Assembly (NCBI GenBank): GCA_944990035.1
Contig: CALYLX010000116.1
Location: 835,169 to 899,168 of the forward strand
Direction: 5' to 3'
Length of the DNA: 64,000 nt
Source of the DNA: Clitopilus passeckerianus
Taxonomy: Eukaryota > Basidiomycota > Agaricomycetes > Agaricales > Entolomataceae
In this document: positions 1 to 12,464 of the stretch, piece by piece
Layout of the letters: every line of letters starts with the position of its first letter
How positions within the stretch are numbered: position 1 is the stretch's first letter
Notes under the pieces: model-generated
The model's database searches: none
What the model was told of the DNA's origin: nothing
The model's input: the letters and a program-made list of their open reading frames with translations, nothing else
Program-made: the position numbers and the translations under genes

Positions 1-129
1 CAAATGGTTTGTGCGATCATCCTGGACATTTGAATAGCAATACAGTAACATCATGATGACGATGGGAATAAAAATTGAGTCATGAGAGGAAAGCGCGGAA
101 GCACACACGGGTTATCCGTGAGGGACGGG

Positions 130-3100
130 TTACACTCGTGTAATGCTGGATGAAAGTGAGGCATTATCTGATAGGTGCCTTTGCTGTCCCGTTGTTGGGC
201 GTAGCGCCAGCACACGATCGTCCGAAACGATCAGAATTTCATCTCTCCCTATCCCTTGTGGTTGTCGTTGCGGGTACTGATTCGGGTATTGGTGATGAGG
301 CCCATTGTTGGGACCGCCATAGCCGCCGTAGCCTTGTGGTGGACCGCCATATGGATCATGATAACCACCATATCCCGGCTGATATCCTGTTGGGCTGATG
401 GCATTGGTGACGGAAGGTGGTGTATCCGCAAATAGTAGACGGATATTGGAACCTTGTATTACTTGAGACAATAATCCGCTCTCGATGTGTCGAACTTCCA
501 CAAAACAAGGTTCAAAGGCGAGGACATATGGCTCGTGCAAAGCTGCAAATGCGATCAATATGGATCAAACTGCTGTATTCACATGCCTGAAACGTACCAA
601 AGCCTGCAGGGGTTCCTTCCCAATGAACCATAAAGTTTGGTCGCGATCGGCGCCCATTTTTGTTTACGTAGAAGGCAAATTCTGTGTAGAATAAGAGTCA
701 ATCGAATGTTTGCACAAGAGAGAGTATACATGCTTACCGTCATAGCAAAGGAGGAACTCGTTCTGAATGCGATAGATAGCCATCGGCCGTAGGTTCTCCC
801 TTCGCCTGACGAATTCTAACGAGTCATCGTTGGGATCCAGTAAGCCTTGCGTGTCCAGGCTTTCCAAGTCAACGATTTCAAAACCGCGGGAACATCCAAC
901 ACACATCTTGGTCTTGAGGTAATGAATGGATGTCGACTCGACGGGGATGTAGAATTCCTAAAGTCTCCGATATGAGCGTCTGAATCAGAACTTACAAACT
1001 AAACACATACCCTGAACATTCTCAGCGTATCATTTCCTCCCTGAAGCAGCTTCTTGAACGTCGGTTTGGCTCGCCCACGGATACTTTGCTCGATTGGTTC
1101 CAATGTCTTGAAGGTACTTGACAGCTGGCTTGATTTCACGATGCAGACAAGGACTCTTCCGAGGCAGAAGCCCGCTTTGAAGAACGAAGTATGTGAGGAG
1201 ATCCGTTTGGCTCTCTTGAGCCCCGCTGTCGGATCATGTTCATCTAAAGCATCAAGAGGGAAGGTGATGACTTGGCGTTCCGAGAGGACAATGAGGAGTT
1301 GATAATCCTCCAGGACATCAACCTGCATCACGTCTAAGAGTGCCAGCACTTTGGCTGGTTCTTTGTTTGAGTTATGGAGATCGGATATATAGACGCCATC
1401 GTTCGTTCCATAAACTATCCTCCGGCCACCACCTATTGATAGAATTGTCAAATTACGAAGATGCTTGTTGCGCAAGCAAGACTCACTATACGGTGCTGCA
1501 CAATTCACCTTGTTGGCACCAAAGAAGAACCCGTCGCTCAACGTTATAGCATCAAAGATCATACTCCTTTCCCTCAACGCCTGCTGTTGCTTCGTTATCA
1601 GCTCAACCCACTTCTTGTGTACCACCGGCGATGGTGCAAAAAGAACTAGGTTATAGTACTTCTTGCCAAGGTGGATGAAATTAACCCAGTTCTGCCCCTT
1701 AGCGTCTGGCCTATTAAGCAATGGAGGTGCCATGGGTAGGGGTAGGCCACGTTCCCGAGTGAATGAGTTACGCTTCGTAAGCTGGCGGTGTCGCTCTCGT
1801 TGTCGGTTGGCCTGATTATTGACATCTTCAGGAGCTGAGATCAGCAGAAGCTCTAGTGGAATAGGCTGAGGAAAAGAAGGATCTCGGATTAGGCTCGATT
1901 CTTTTTGGCCCAGGGCGAACTCACTCTTCGATACACTTTATACTGCTCGTGCTGCTTGGCCTTCACGGGCTTCGTGAATAAGATGGCATGATCGAACAAA
2001 TACACCTGAATCTCTCCGTCACGTTTGCTCCATGAGTCCTTGGCCACTAGCTGTCGGCCTTCCTCTGCCAGCCTCAGGTTCTAATAATGCAAGCAAAATC
2101 AGGAACGTCGACGTAAGTCCAGGAAAATCCTCTACTCACTACTTCTTCGCCAGATCGGAAGAAAAGCTGTTGCTCAAGCTGCATCAGGTTGAACCGATTT
2201 TCCGTCTTCCCCGACTCTTCGTTGACTTTGCCAAGGAACACGCGAACCATAGAGACAACTTTGGGAAGGATGACCTTATCCGGGCTATCATCAGGTGTAT
2301 GCTTGAGGACGGCCTCGAGAAGAAGAGGGTATCGTGCCAGACGGGTCGTCGGTTTGGTGAGGTAGGCATTGAGCTCCAACTTTCTTGATTCCGGAAGTCG
2401 TTCCGTTGTCTAGTGATTGAGGTAAGTAGCCGTTGACAGAGAATATCAATATTCGATACTCACCTCGACAAACTGAGCAAACGCCGGATTCGAGTTCTTC
2501 TCCTTCTCGAACTCGTATTTGCCGTAAAGTTGATGAGCGCCGTAAGTCACAAAAGGGGTGAATGAGGGAACGTGTTCGAGAAAGATATCTCCGATTCTCT
2601 CCACGACGGCGTAAGACTTCTGTCTTTTGTTCAGCGCATCCCTCAGCTTGGTGTTCACTGCGATGATCTCATCCACGTTCCAGAACACTTGTGTAAGGAA
2701 ATCCCGTCGTTTAGCCGGTGGGATGACATCTGAGTCTTTAAGGCGACCAATCCAAGTCTATAATCAGAAAAGACCGGGGTTAGTGAGCACGAGATAATCC
2801 TGGGTGAATAGAGAAGTCGCACATCTCTAAGATATTCCAAATCTCTGACGAAATCGCGTTCTGTGTAGATAACTTCGTTGATAGCTTCCTGCCTCTTCTT
2901 TTCCGTATCAGAAACACTGTTGACGATTTCTTGAGGAACGGAGTGAATCCACAAAGTGCCAGGTTCCTGTCAAAACGTGTCAGTGCGAATTTGAAATTAT
3001 TCAAAAAATAACTTACCGCAACATCTCCCAAACTCTCACGACTGATCTGCTTCGAAAGCCCAGGCTGTGGCTTCATGTTCAGCCTCGCCTGCTGTTCCAG

Positions 3101-4980
3101 GCGCCTTGGACATGCAATCGAGTAGCATAGTTGATCTCGTGAACAAGTAGGGGAGTAGCAGTCGGTCAAAAGAGTGAATACACCTGTCGGGAGAGGAACA
3201 TCGTCAGATGTTATTGAACCCTTTCTCGGCCGTAGCGATTGTGGAGAAGCAAGGCTTTCCTGTTAATTCCGACAAATTAGTTCAAATTTCCACCTGAGAA
3301 CAGGAGACGACAAATACCTCCGCGGGCGAGTCAATGAGGGGGAAATCTTTAGGGCCTTGGGCTTCTGGACTATCTCCATTGCCGTTAGCCATCTCGCCGC
3401 TGACGAAGGGGCTGGGTAATTTCGTCCTGAACTGGTAGAGTTCGTTCGCACTGTCCCTCAGGCGATGGTCGTATGTGACATCATGGAAAAACTTCTGAGC
3501 ATCCAGAGCACGACCCAGTAGCAAGGCCAGATTCCTATCGGTCGTTTTGATGATATACGCAATCTTGTCGACTGCCTCGCGCCCATCGAAGGAATCTTTA
3601 TAAGTCAGGCCGTCCTTGAGTTTATCTTCGAGGGTGATTCGGTCCCTGAACGCCTCTGCTACTCTTGACAACATCGCAGGGTAGACGGGTGGAGATTTCT
3701 TGATACGGACAGGGGAGTTCCGACCGCCCATGGTCAGTTCGTGGATAGAAGAGGGGATGGGTGGTCGGACACCGGCTGATGCTCGACGTTGTGAATGCGT
3801 CTGATGGTCCATGAGAGTGGTCCGCATTGACGAGGAGCTGGCGGCTGACATGGACAAGGCACGTTCGGCCGTTCCACGGTCACGTCTTGACAGGCTATTC
3901 TGAGATTTAGGCATGGTCTGGGTGGAATCCGAAGATTTTCGAGACAGATTTGAGTGGTCGACCAGTGTATGTGAGTGATCTGTCAACGAAGGAGCGTTGA
4001 TAAGTGATGAGCGCAAAGACACGACGTCGGCATGTTGGGCTGGATGAACCTGTGAGATAAGGAACATGGTGGTAATTAATGAAGTTATGAACTTGTCTAA
4101 AGAAGGAAGGGAGATTACGAACTGTGTCGTTTGTTCGGTAATGTGGATATGGAAATGGGGGGTTGAGAAGATTCATACGCGTGAGCAAGCGTCCCCGATC
4201 TGCTGCGGGAACTGGGGACTTACCAGGTGGTTGATCAGCACGAGCCCAAGGAAATTCGCTGCTACTTTCGTCGGTACCGTGGCCACCGTCAGAGTTGTTG
4301 CCACCGAATCCAAAATCAATATTCAATCTTCCGTCATCGTGGTCAAGACTGACGCCTAATCTAGGCGCATCGCTCAGTCTGGATCCATTTGAGTGTCCAT
4401 TTTGCACGTGGTTGGATGCTGGACGACTAGAAGGACCAGCATGGGACGGTTGCTGTAGATGGGGGTCGGATTGCGGTCCGGTGGTTCGATTGGAGTAGAC
4501 TTGGGCCTGGTAGGCCTGAGCGGGAGTTAGGCCAGGAAAGCGCGGATCGAGCCCACCGTCTGAGGGGTGTTCTGGGGTGGCGTAAAGACCTTCTGCAGCA
4601 GGCACTCCAATGCTGCTTCGAGGAGCTCGAGGCGCCTGAGGTTGAGTAGGGACGTTTGATGATGACGGATAGCCGTATGAACCTGGAATCTGCTGCGGAT
4701 ACTGAGTCGAGGGTAAAGGCGCATGGTAAAAGCCGCCCTGCCGCTGTTGAGCTAACTGTTGCTGCCAAAGCTGCTGCTGCTGATATGGAGTGTATTGTGC
4801 TGTCTGCGAAGCAAAAGAGGTCCTTCTATCGTCGTATCCATATGGTTGAGATTGATTCGGCTGGTGGTAAAAAGAGCCGCTCTGGTTCGAATGATGGTGA
4901 GCGCCTGGGCGGCCGAATATTGACTCATATGCGACATTTCGTTTGTCTGGAGGTTGGCGAGGCCCAAGAGGTCTGTCCAT
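130..4980 (-). CDS. ROM2: Rho guanine nucleotide exchange factor, Rom1/Rom2 type (DEP-DH-PH-CNH)
   Basis: Multi-exon gene encoding a GDP-GTP exchange factor for Rho1, acting at the plasma membrane in the cell-wall integrity pathway (family knowledge). Seen in order: a Gln/Pro/Ser-rich N-terminus from the ATG at 4980; a DEP-like domain around 3660-3430 (AEAFRDRITLEDKL, then GRALDAQKFFHDV); the RhoGEF/DH domain around 2950-2100, with the start signature RQEAINEVIYTERDFVRDLE and the helix LTKPTTRLARYPLLLEAVLK; a PH region around 2090-1600; and a CNH domain from about 1580 to 430, ending in PYVLAFEPCFVEVRHIESG. The C-terminal tail is Gly/Tyr/Pro-rich and stops at 130. Introns are about 50-60 nt, for example one splicing GF to ALHEPY near 550. 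The domain order and length match fungal Rom2. The frame looks intact. Individual exon borders were not all resolved. Confidence 0.92.
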
Positions 4981-4985
4981 TATAA

Positions 4986-6852
4986 TGGTTGGAGTGGTAG
5001 TTGACGAAGAGCTAGGCTACCCGGGAGGTACGGCACGCTCCCGTTGCGATCAATACAATTTCTCTTTTCATCATTCTTCCTCATAACTTTCAGCGACCAG
5101 GGTTTTCTTTTACGGCTCGTTCATCATTTAAACGTCATTCAAGGCTTCCAATACAACGGAAAACACGCAATACTCATGTGGATTGTTATCATAATCCACC
5201 TGCGCATCCGGAATCAATCACGCTACCTTGGCCAAACTGAGGCATTTTCAGGACGACATGCCCTGACATGACCATTCCAAGATTTCAAGCCATGTTTGCC
5301 TGCCAAAAACTTCCTTGACTCTGGGTCCATGTTGGGTCGGACCGGTCCAGTTTTGACAAACAAATGCTTTAATCGTCGGAGTCTCTTCGGACTTCGAGGG
5401 AGTCATCACCACCGCTCAAACCATACGCTATGGCATCATCCAATTCCAAGCCCTGGATCTGGAGCTTTGCTGGTGCCTATGGGTAGCCGTACAATCCATG
5501 CCGAAGGTTCAAACCCTCCGACGAACCGTCGTCAGCAGCAGACGTGGACTTGTCACTTTCGGACAGTTCGGTTGTTGATCCTTGTGCCACCATCCCAATA
5601 TCCATGCGGTTACTGGCTTCGCTCTCGGGCCAACTGATTGCAGCAGTCATCGCACGATGCTGGTCGTCGAACTGTCCCGCAACAAAACCGAGTGATTGCT
5701 CTAGGCCTTCCTGATGCCAATACCCACTTCGGTCCCTCTGGGGACTCTGGGAACAACCCCCAATTTTGAACCCCATGCTCGACTTTTCGCTGACATTCGA
5801 CAAAGACAGCACCAACGTTCATCTTTTACAAAGACGGCAAAACATATGGACACTTGGCTCACCAGGTACACTTCTACAGGCTGCGTCAGTGGAGGAATGA
5901 CACGCTCACGCTAAAATTTGTGCCTTTCCCAAGACAGTCACCGTCAAGACGATCATGATGTCATGCTCGACGGCTCCCTTCTCATTCAATTCGAAGCTTG
6001 CAGATATCAGTGGCATTGAGTTATCGAAGGCTATCCGGAGATAGTCTATCTCAACTATCCGCTCCGTCAGTGCAAATATCTGCTTGAATTCTATCCAACC
6101 AGACTGACGACATGGACAGGATACAATGATATCATAAGGGTGCATTCAAGCAGAGCGATCGTCGCAACCTTTGCTGAAGTAAACCTCCGACAGGGTATTT
6201 CTTCCCAGCGACATGACGCTGCCGATAAGAAGCCTCTCAGCATCTGATTGTGACGGAAATCCTGGCCACTCGGAGTCTTGGGCAAGTCAGCCAAAACTGT
6301 CGGCAAGATGCTCGGATGAAGCCACATCTTAACAGATAAGATTTTCGGCAAAGACAATGCTCATGAGAAACCCCTGGGCGTCGGTTGCTGCGGTTTTGCG
6401 CAAGGTCAGCGCCACCTCTCTCCCTCCGCACTCATAGGAACCTTACCGAAGGGAACGTGAGCAAATTTGATGCGCCACACGCATTTGCGTCTTTATCAGC
6501 ATCACACCTCCTATGCTGATTCCTTACTACGATTGCCTACTCCACGGATCTCCTAATTCGACCCACGGAAGAGGAGGCAGTGCCCCTCCTAAATCAAGAG
6601 ATAATCAAAAGCAGACTGGGAAAGCAGCCTTCCCTTGTGTTCTCCAATGAAACCGACAGGGCTGACCGAGGCGCACAACGACCTGCACACTTCCTGTCAT
6701 ATTTTTCCACATCGCGTTGACGCGAAGGGGAGGTAACAATATGTACCACCAGATCCCTCCTTTCGCATCCAACGCCCCAGTCTCCCCTTTGTGCAGAGCA
6801 ATCCTGTTAGGAGACCCCCCCTTTACTCTCTTCATCCACTCTCTCCTGTAAA
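4986..6852. other. Gene-poor stretch with possible minus-strand relic ORFs
   Basis: About 1.9 kb lies between the RhoGEF start and the promoter of the first secreted-protein gene. Short minus-strand open frames at 5477-5815, 5906-6145 and 6091-6357 follow one another and could be exons of one unknown gene. I recognise no domain in them and cannot join them with convincing splice sites. They may be relics or spurious. No RNA gene or repeat was noticed. Confidence 0.4.
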
Positions 6853-6940
6853 AGAAGAGGAGAATAATCGTCAATGACGACATTTCTTCCTGAAAATTTG
6901 CACTGTCCCAATTCCCTTAATGGTCAAAAATATATAAAAG
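6853..6940 (+). promoter_or_regulatory. Promoter of first secreted HGY-family gene: GA-box/CGTCA element plus TATA box
   Basis: Positions 6853-6881 carry a GA-rich box (GAAGAGGAGAATAATCGTCA) followed by ATGACGAC. A TATA box, TATATAAAAG, is at 6931-6940, about 100 bp before the ATG at 7033. The same GA-box joined to an AATGACG core recurs 150-190 bp upstream of all five paralogues in this window, which is why it is listed as a likely control site. Binding of any factor is inferred. Confidence 0.6.
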
Positions 6941-7032
6941 CCGCCCAACTTGGCTTGATCTCGACATCAACCAGCCCACCGCTGTTCAACCACCTCTTCG
7001 CTCAAACGAAAACGACTATTCTACTTTCAACC

Positions 7033-7563
7033 ATGTTCGCCAAGTTCTCTACCACTTTTGTCGTTCTTCTGGCTGGCTTCGCAGTTGCTAGCCCGGCCGC
7101 GGCCGCCAACGCTGATAACCAGCTTGAGGTTCGTCTTATTCATGCGGTGTTATGAGTGTTATCCTAATGAACCCAATAGGCTCGAGACTATGGTTACGGC
7201 GATTATCATCGATATGGCCACTATGGCGGCTATAACAGGTACCCCCACCGCTACGGCTACGGAAAGGATCACGATCGTCACTACGGTGGACACCACGGCT
7301 ATGGCCACAATAACTATCACAAAGGGAACGATCGCCACTACGGTGGCCACTATGGTTATGGCCGCGATGATCATCGTTACCACAAGCGAGACGGTTCTTA
7401 TGGCAATGATCGCAGCTCCTCCTATGGCTACGATAGGAAGGATTATAATAGCAAGTCCTATGATAGCTATGGCAGGAACGGACATGAGAAGGATTCATAC
7501 AGCTCATACCGCGAGGATAAGGGGTATGATAGGAAGCATTATGATAACTACGGCCGCCATTGA
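7033..7563 (+). CDS. Secreted Gly/His/Tyr-rich protein, HGY family member 1
   Basis: Two exons (7033-7128, 7180-7563) joined over a 51-nt intron encode about 159 residues. Residues 1-20 form a signal peptide (MFAKFSTTFVVLLAGFAVAS), so the product is probably secreted. The mature part begins ARDYGYGDYHRYGHYGG and is built of Tyr, Gly, His, Asp and Arg, with Gly-Tyr-Gly and His-Tyr-Gly steps and no cysteines. A dibasic site, YHKRDGSYG, lies midway and could be cut by kexin. The C-terminal half is richer in Asp, Lys and Ser. It lacks the DDGQYHP core of the other four paralogues and is the shortest, so it may resemble the ancestral form. The shared intron position after the signal peptide and the ARD start of exon 2 place it in the family. 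Function unknown; surface matrix, metal binding or processed peptides are possible. Confidence 0.85.
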
Positions 7564-7674
7564 ATAATCCCTAATGCGATATAGTATAGGCCGATATGGA
7601 ATGTGACGAGGTCATCATCTACTTGATTTTAATATTTCATTTATCTTATTGCATATCTAATACATCGTGCCATA

Positions 7675-9470
7675 TTAATCGCCCTTGGAACAAATGGGGG
7701 TGACATTAGTGGATGCCGCTGGCTTTGGCCGGAAAAATGCGCTCGATTCCCACACCTGGCCATTCTCCAAATCGGTTGGTGGACTTTGTTTGACCAATTC
7801 ATCCGCGAATCCCTGGCGTTCATTCAGCGAAGCCTTGTCAAGGAACTGTTCAAAGCTGTACAGAGAGTTCATTCAGCAAACGTGGAGTAGGCTCTGGGAT
7901 CTGGGACTTACACGGGTTGCACAACATCCCATGACAAAAGGTTCCATGCGTCGAGGAGGACCTGCATGTTATAGTTCTTGAGGGACATCTGAGATCGAGA
8001 AATAATTCTCTTCCAAAGATCTAGGTCCTTCCACTGCATGGCATACGTGTAAGGGTGTCCCAAGACTTGCGCTCCGCCTCGTAGCTCCTTAATAGCTTTT
8101 CCGAGACCAGCTCGGCCGCCCTCCGTTCTTGGGCGGTGGGCTGGGTTGACTTGCAGCCGTCAAGTTTAACCAACCAATAGGTCTCGTCTGCTTCCTCAAG
8201 GACGGCGGATTCGCCCTCTTTAGTTGTCAAGAGGACCGCATGTCTGATGTAACCTTCGGAGGGTCAGATAAGTAATAGCTCTTGGGTGTTAGGACCTTGC
8301 CAATGCACGATGTCGCACCTGCATTGTAAGAAGAAACGTCAACCTCCGAATCACGAGGAAAAACCAGACGACCTCACCATGCCGGAATCTCTGTCCCGTT
8401 CTTCCTGATCGGCAGCCACATGGGTGAAACGTTCCTTAGGGACAACAACCTCCTCTTCGAGCTCTATCAGAGCTCCAGGGAGAAGCTTTCCTTTCGAATC
8501 GCGGATTTTGTCGAGATATATCTCCATATCATCATGCCCATACATCGAAACATCGTCAGTCATCATATCATCCCCACTCCATTCCGAGTCAACGGCGCCG
8601 ACGTTCGATCGACCACTCTCGACATGACCTAGTTGACCGGAGAAAAAGCATAAACCGAGTTCCGTCGCGACGGTCTTTAGGTTGCGAACCATCTGCTTGT
8701 CCTTGAGTTGTGCAGTAACAGCCAGGTTACCGTGCTTGACCTTGATTCCGGATTTAGAATCTAGGATACAGACAAGCCTTGAGGGTTGGGGCTACGTTTG
8801 TATCCACGGTCCATCCCATTTTCGAAGGATATGGCGCAACTCGGTGAGAACAATGATTTCCTTTGTAGGCTGAATCTGGATGGGTGTTTGGGTGCGAAGA
8901 TAATAGCATAGATGAAGCCGATACCCTGACGAAATTGGCGCAAATTCGTGGCGACAGCCAGCGCAGAGGATGACAATGGATAGTGCCCGGGGATTCTCGG
9001 CTAGCGATAGAACACGACTCTTAGAGTCCTGATGGATGTGTAGCTCCCCACCTGTAAAAGACGAAGGGAACTGAGCGATCATAGTCGCAAATACCTCCGA
9101 GTCGTCAAGCCGTTTACTTATTCATTTGTTAACGAGGTTCAATTCGTCACGACTTATCGCATACCTGACATTGCCTATGGGAATTTCATACGCAGGAGAT
9201 ATATGAGAACGTGCTCGATTACAGTCATGGAAAGGGTAGGACCTACAATGCTCCTGGCTCTTCTACGAATATTTTGGCAAGCTCGCATTTCAGGGTGCCG
9301 TGATGCGGAGAAACTCCCAACGTTCCCCATACGCCATCCTCAACCGAGGTTTTGAGGAATGGTGTCCAGTCTTCGTTCTCGAACTTGACTACAGAACATT
9401 CGGAAAACCTTGTCCGCGCGTGATTTTGATCAAACCGAAAATCAAAAATATAGAAAATGTCAAAAATCAT
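7675..9470 (-). CDS. 2OG-Fe(II) oxygenase (prolyl 4-hydroxylase-like), possibly degenerate
   Basis: A minus-strand multi-exon gene converging on the secreted-protein gene, with stop codons 111 bp apart. The exon at 9470-9243 holds HGTLKCELAKIFVEEPGA, followed after an intron by FATMIAQFPSSFTGGELHIH and CRHEFAPISSGYRLHLCYYL (about 9100-8880). These are the characteristic blocks of the large basidiomycete prolyl-hydroxylase-like 2OG dioxygenase family. Later exons (8692-8351, 8230-8021, 7872-7675) continue the family's C-terminal region. The usual first iron-ligand motif H-x-D before the FATM block reads R-L-D-D-S-E here, so the ligand His appears lost, while the second His and the 2OG-binding Arg (GYRL) remain. 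The true start may lie upstream of 9470. It may be inactive or a decaying copy. Confidence 0.6.
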
Positions 9471-9484
9471 AGAGAAATTCTCTA

Positions 9485-10865
9485 AGCAACGTAGAGCCTT
9501 CGCACCTCAGTATCCAGCGCATTTTTTACTTGAAGTATTACCCCAGGATGTGAGAGATGAGAGTTCGTGGCCAGGGAGTCGAATGACGCAGGAGTGCCAC
9601 ATCCTCCAGAATGTTGAATCCGGTGCACCGGGCGCTGTGTCGGTCCTGGGACCGTTTCTTGAGAATTAGGGGCGGGGTATAGTCCATGGAAGACTTCTCA
9701 GCCATTACTACAACTTTTCTATCCCATCCACGACAATAGAGCAATGGTTGTGTGTCGACGCTTTTCAGGCTCTCACTAGTCACCCAAAAACCTCTCCAAG
9801 TTCATTCCCGTTGTCCTTAAGTTGTACCCATATTCTGAGGGACTGTACATGACGTCTAATACAGCCAACGTGGGGATGGCTCCATCGTTTGTCGAACACT
9901 CGCACTTGATCAAAGCCACTTGGATATACATGAAAGCACAAACTGTGCAGAGTAAATTGCTCTGAAACTTCGTCCTTATGTGGTAGTATTTCAGGCCAAT
10001 CGGTTTGGGGACCTACACGGCCATGGATTCGCTGATTCAATAGTGTATGAATAGTCCATTTCTAATGAGGCGGCACATGGAGTTATCACAGCCAACACAA
10101 ATCCTCAGGCTTCAGGACAGCAACGAGCACAGCACAAACTGCCGTCATACACTTACATGCGCTGGATTTGAAGCCAGAAGGTCCATTGCAAAGGTAGGGC
10201 CTGTTTTCCGCACGAATTTTCATGAGTGGTTCATTTGTGCTTTACCCGGTAATACTTGGTTCCAGGACCCAAATTTCTATTGCAGGTCGTTCCTATTCCA
10301 CCCTACCACCCTCAGAAAGTATATTAATTGTGTATTTTAAGCTAGAGACTGGTCGCTGCATTTCTGTGAATTCTTCGCATTTTTCCGTATATGGTTTGAT
10401 CACAATCACGCGTGGACAAATGTTCTGTATGTCAAACGTCAGAATGATTCTCGGAGTTAGCCGGACGGCGAACTTGAACTGTTCTCCCACTCCAGAATTT
10501 GGACAGACAGCTTGAATGCACTCAGGCGAATTTCCCGTTTCGGCACCTTCTTGTGAATCACTCAATGGCTACCGTGAATGACAAGTAGCCTGACTTCATA
10601 ATACGGCAGCTTGGCGCTATGGAACTCCAGTATGGCCACAGGAACTGTCGAAAACACTCGAGGCGTCCCTCTCCTGCTCTTGGACTGCCGAAAGTACCGT
10701 TAGTATCACGGCCCCACGGGACCAACTCATATGTAGACAGGTCTTCCATTCAGGAACGCGAGATAATACGGCGTGGAGAACGGGTGCGCTGAACATCTGG
10801 GCTACTTATAGACTCTTGAATGGCCCTTCATTCTCCTCCCAACGAACATCGAGCGATAGCACAAC
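9485..10865. other. Gene-poor stretch between oxygenase and FAD oxidoreductase
   Basis: Only short unsupported open frames are present, such as minus-strand frames at 9538-9783, 9780-10040 and 10558-10749, none with a recognisable domain. A relic of the neighbouring oxygenase lies within it (listed separately). The promoter of the FAD oxidoreductase must lie in its last few hundred bases; no clear TATA box was chosen. Confidence 0.4.
10355..10470 (+). pseudogene. Relic fragment of the neighbouring 2OG oxygenase exon, inverted
   Basis: On the + strand, TGGTTTGATCACAATCACGC at about 10393 matches TCGGTTTGATCAAAATCACG on the minus strand of the oxygenase exon near 9435. The similarity continues on both sides, including ATGTTCTGTA followed by GTCAA. 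The + copy reaches a stop codon within a few dozen codons and has no further family blocks. It looks like a small inverted duplicate or the end of a lost neighbouring copy. Confidence 0.5.
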
Positions 10866-12461
10866 ATGGCACAAAAATATGATGTCGTAGTCGTCGGTGG
10901 TGGACCAATAGGGTCAGTTGAAGTTTCTCCCCTTCTTGGACTCGTCCTTGACTCTGCGTCAATGGCAGATTATCAACCGCGTACGAATGCGCCAAGGCTG
11001 GGAAGAAAGTCCTAGTACTTGAGAAATCCGTATTCTTCAATCAGTCAGGAAGTTCAGGAGTGAGTACTGCACAACAAAGTATCAATCATCGCTGTTTAAC
11101 CCTTTCATGAAGGACATAGTCAGAATGTTCCGTACCGCATATACCGAACCGTTTATGGCCAAGCTTGCCTTTCAGTCCATGCCACTATGGAACACTCTCG
11201 AAGCTGAAGCCGGTACTAAACTCCGGGAGATGACTGGTCTTCTTAACTTTGGAGATCCTCACTACGGCGAAGGTGGCCCAGAAGGCACACTTCTAGGTCC
11301 GATTCCAAACTTGAAGAAATATAGACTCAAATATACGGAGCTCACACGCGAGGAGATCATGGCCAACCATCCATTCAGGGATCTTCCAGAATCTTGGATC
11401 GGTATTTCAATGGTGAGCATCGCACTGATATTCATACCAAGCTTCCGTAGCTGATATTTGGGACGGCAGGAAGACAACGGCGTTATTAATGTACCTCTTT
11501 TGACTCGATCCCTCTTCAGACTGTGCCATGATCTTGGAGTCGAATTGGTTCAGTATGCGGACGTCAAGCAGATCGCCCCCGATCCTGATGTTCCTAATGG
11601 ATGGAATGTGTCTGGGCTCCTTGGGACTCAGAAGGGCAACAGCATCGCGCCTAAACAGTTCAAATTTGACGCGACCAAGATCGCCATAACCGCTGGCGCC
11701 TTTGTCAATCACATTCTGTACCCATCCTTCAACTTTAGCTTCAACCTGGACATCTGGGAAATGGCAAGTCCCCATGGCACATCCCTGTACTTCATCGCTC
11801 ATTTTTCTCTCAGGTTTCCGCTTATTATGCCATCGACCCTAAAGTTACCTTCCCTCAAATGTGGTTCCAATTTGCAGAGGATACACCCGTCCCTCACTCA
11901 GCCTCGTCCCCTGGGACTGGCATCTCCAACCTCTTCTACGGTTTCCCCTCCGTTCCTTGGGGCCCGCCGAACGTTGCCCGTATTGCCGTCGACACCGCAA
12001 CGCAAGTCGTCAAGGACCCATCCTTCCGGACTCCAACCTCAATCGATCCTAACGACCTCGAAAACACGCTTCAGTTCGTTTCCCGCCATGTTGACGGCGC
12101 AGGTCCAAACCCGGTTCCAGTCTTTGCGGGCCAGTGTCTCCAGACGAACGTATACGACAACATGTTCGTCTTGGACTATATTCCTGACCATCTTATGCCT
12201 AATGCTGGCTCGGAGCGCTCGAAGAGCATCGCGGTTTTCACTGCAGGGTGGGCGATGAAGTTCGTGCCGCTTGTTGGGACTGTGTTGAAGGAGATGCTGG
12301 TGGATGGCGGGACGAAGGAGTATGATATCTCACATTTCAAGATGGAGCGCAAGGGATCTGGGGCTGGGCAATATATCGTCCAGAAGTGTGAACCGAAGCC
12401 TGACAATGTTGAAGAAGCTCGTGTCGCTCGGTCGGCGCCTGCGTCGTCGTACCATATTTGA
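10866..12461 (+). CDS. DAO-type FAD-dependent oxidoreductase (sarcosine/amino acid oxidase-like)
   Basis: Five exons (10866-10912, 10969-11059, 11113-11412, 11470-11763, 11814-12461) give about 459 residues. The N-terminus YDVVVVGGGPIGLSTAYE is a Rossmann FAD-binding GxGxxG fold. It is followed by KVLVLEK, the flavin region NQSGSSGDIVRMFRTAY, and the helical EDNGVINVPLLTRSLFRLC segment typical of the DAO family (sarcosine oxidase, pipecolate oxidase, fructosyl amino acid oxidase). The C-terminal AVFTAGWAMKFVPLVGTVLKE matches the second FAD contact. Substrate cannot be told from sequence. No signal peptide was seen. The C-terminus does not end in a clear peroxisomal signal (last residues SYHI). 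Intron 4 begins GC (GCAAGT) rather than GT. The splice model keeps one frame from start to stop. Confidence 0.88.
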
Positions 12462-12464
12462 TCG

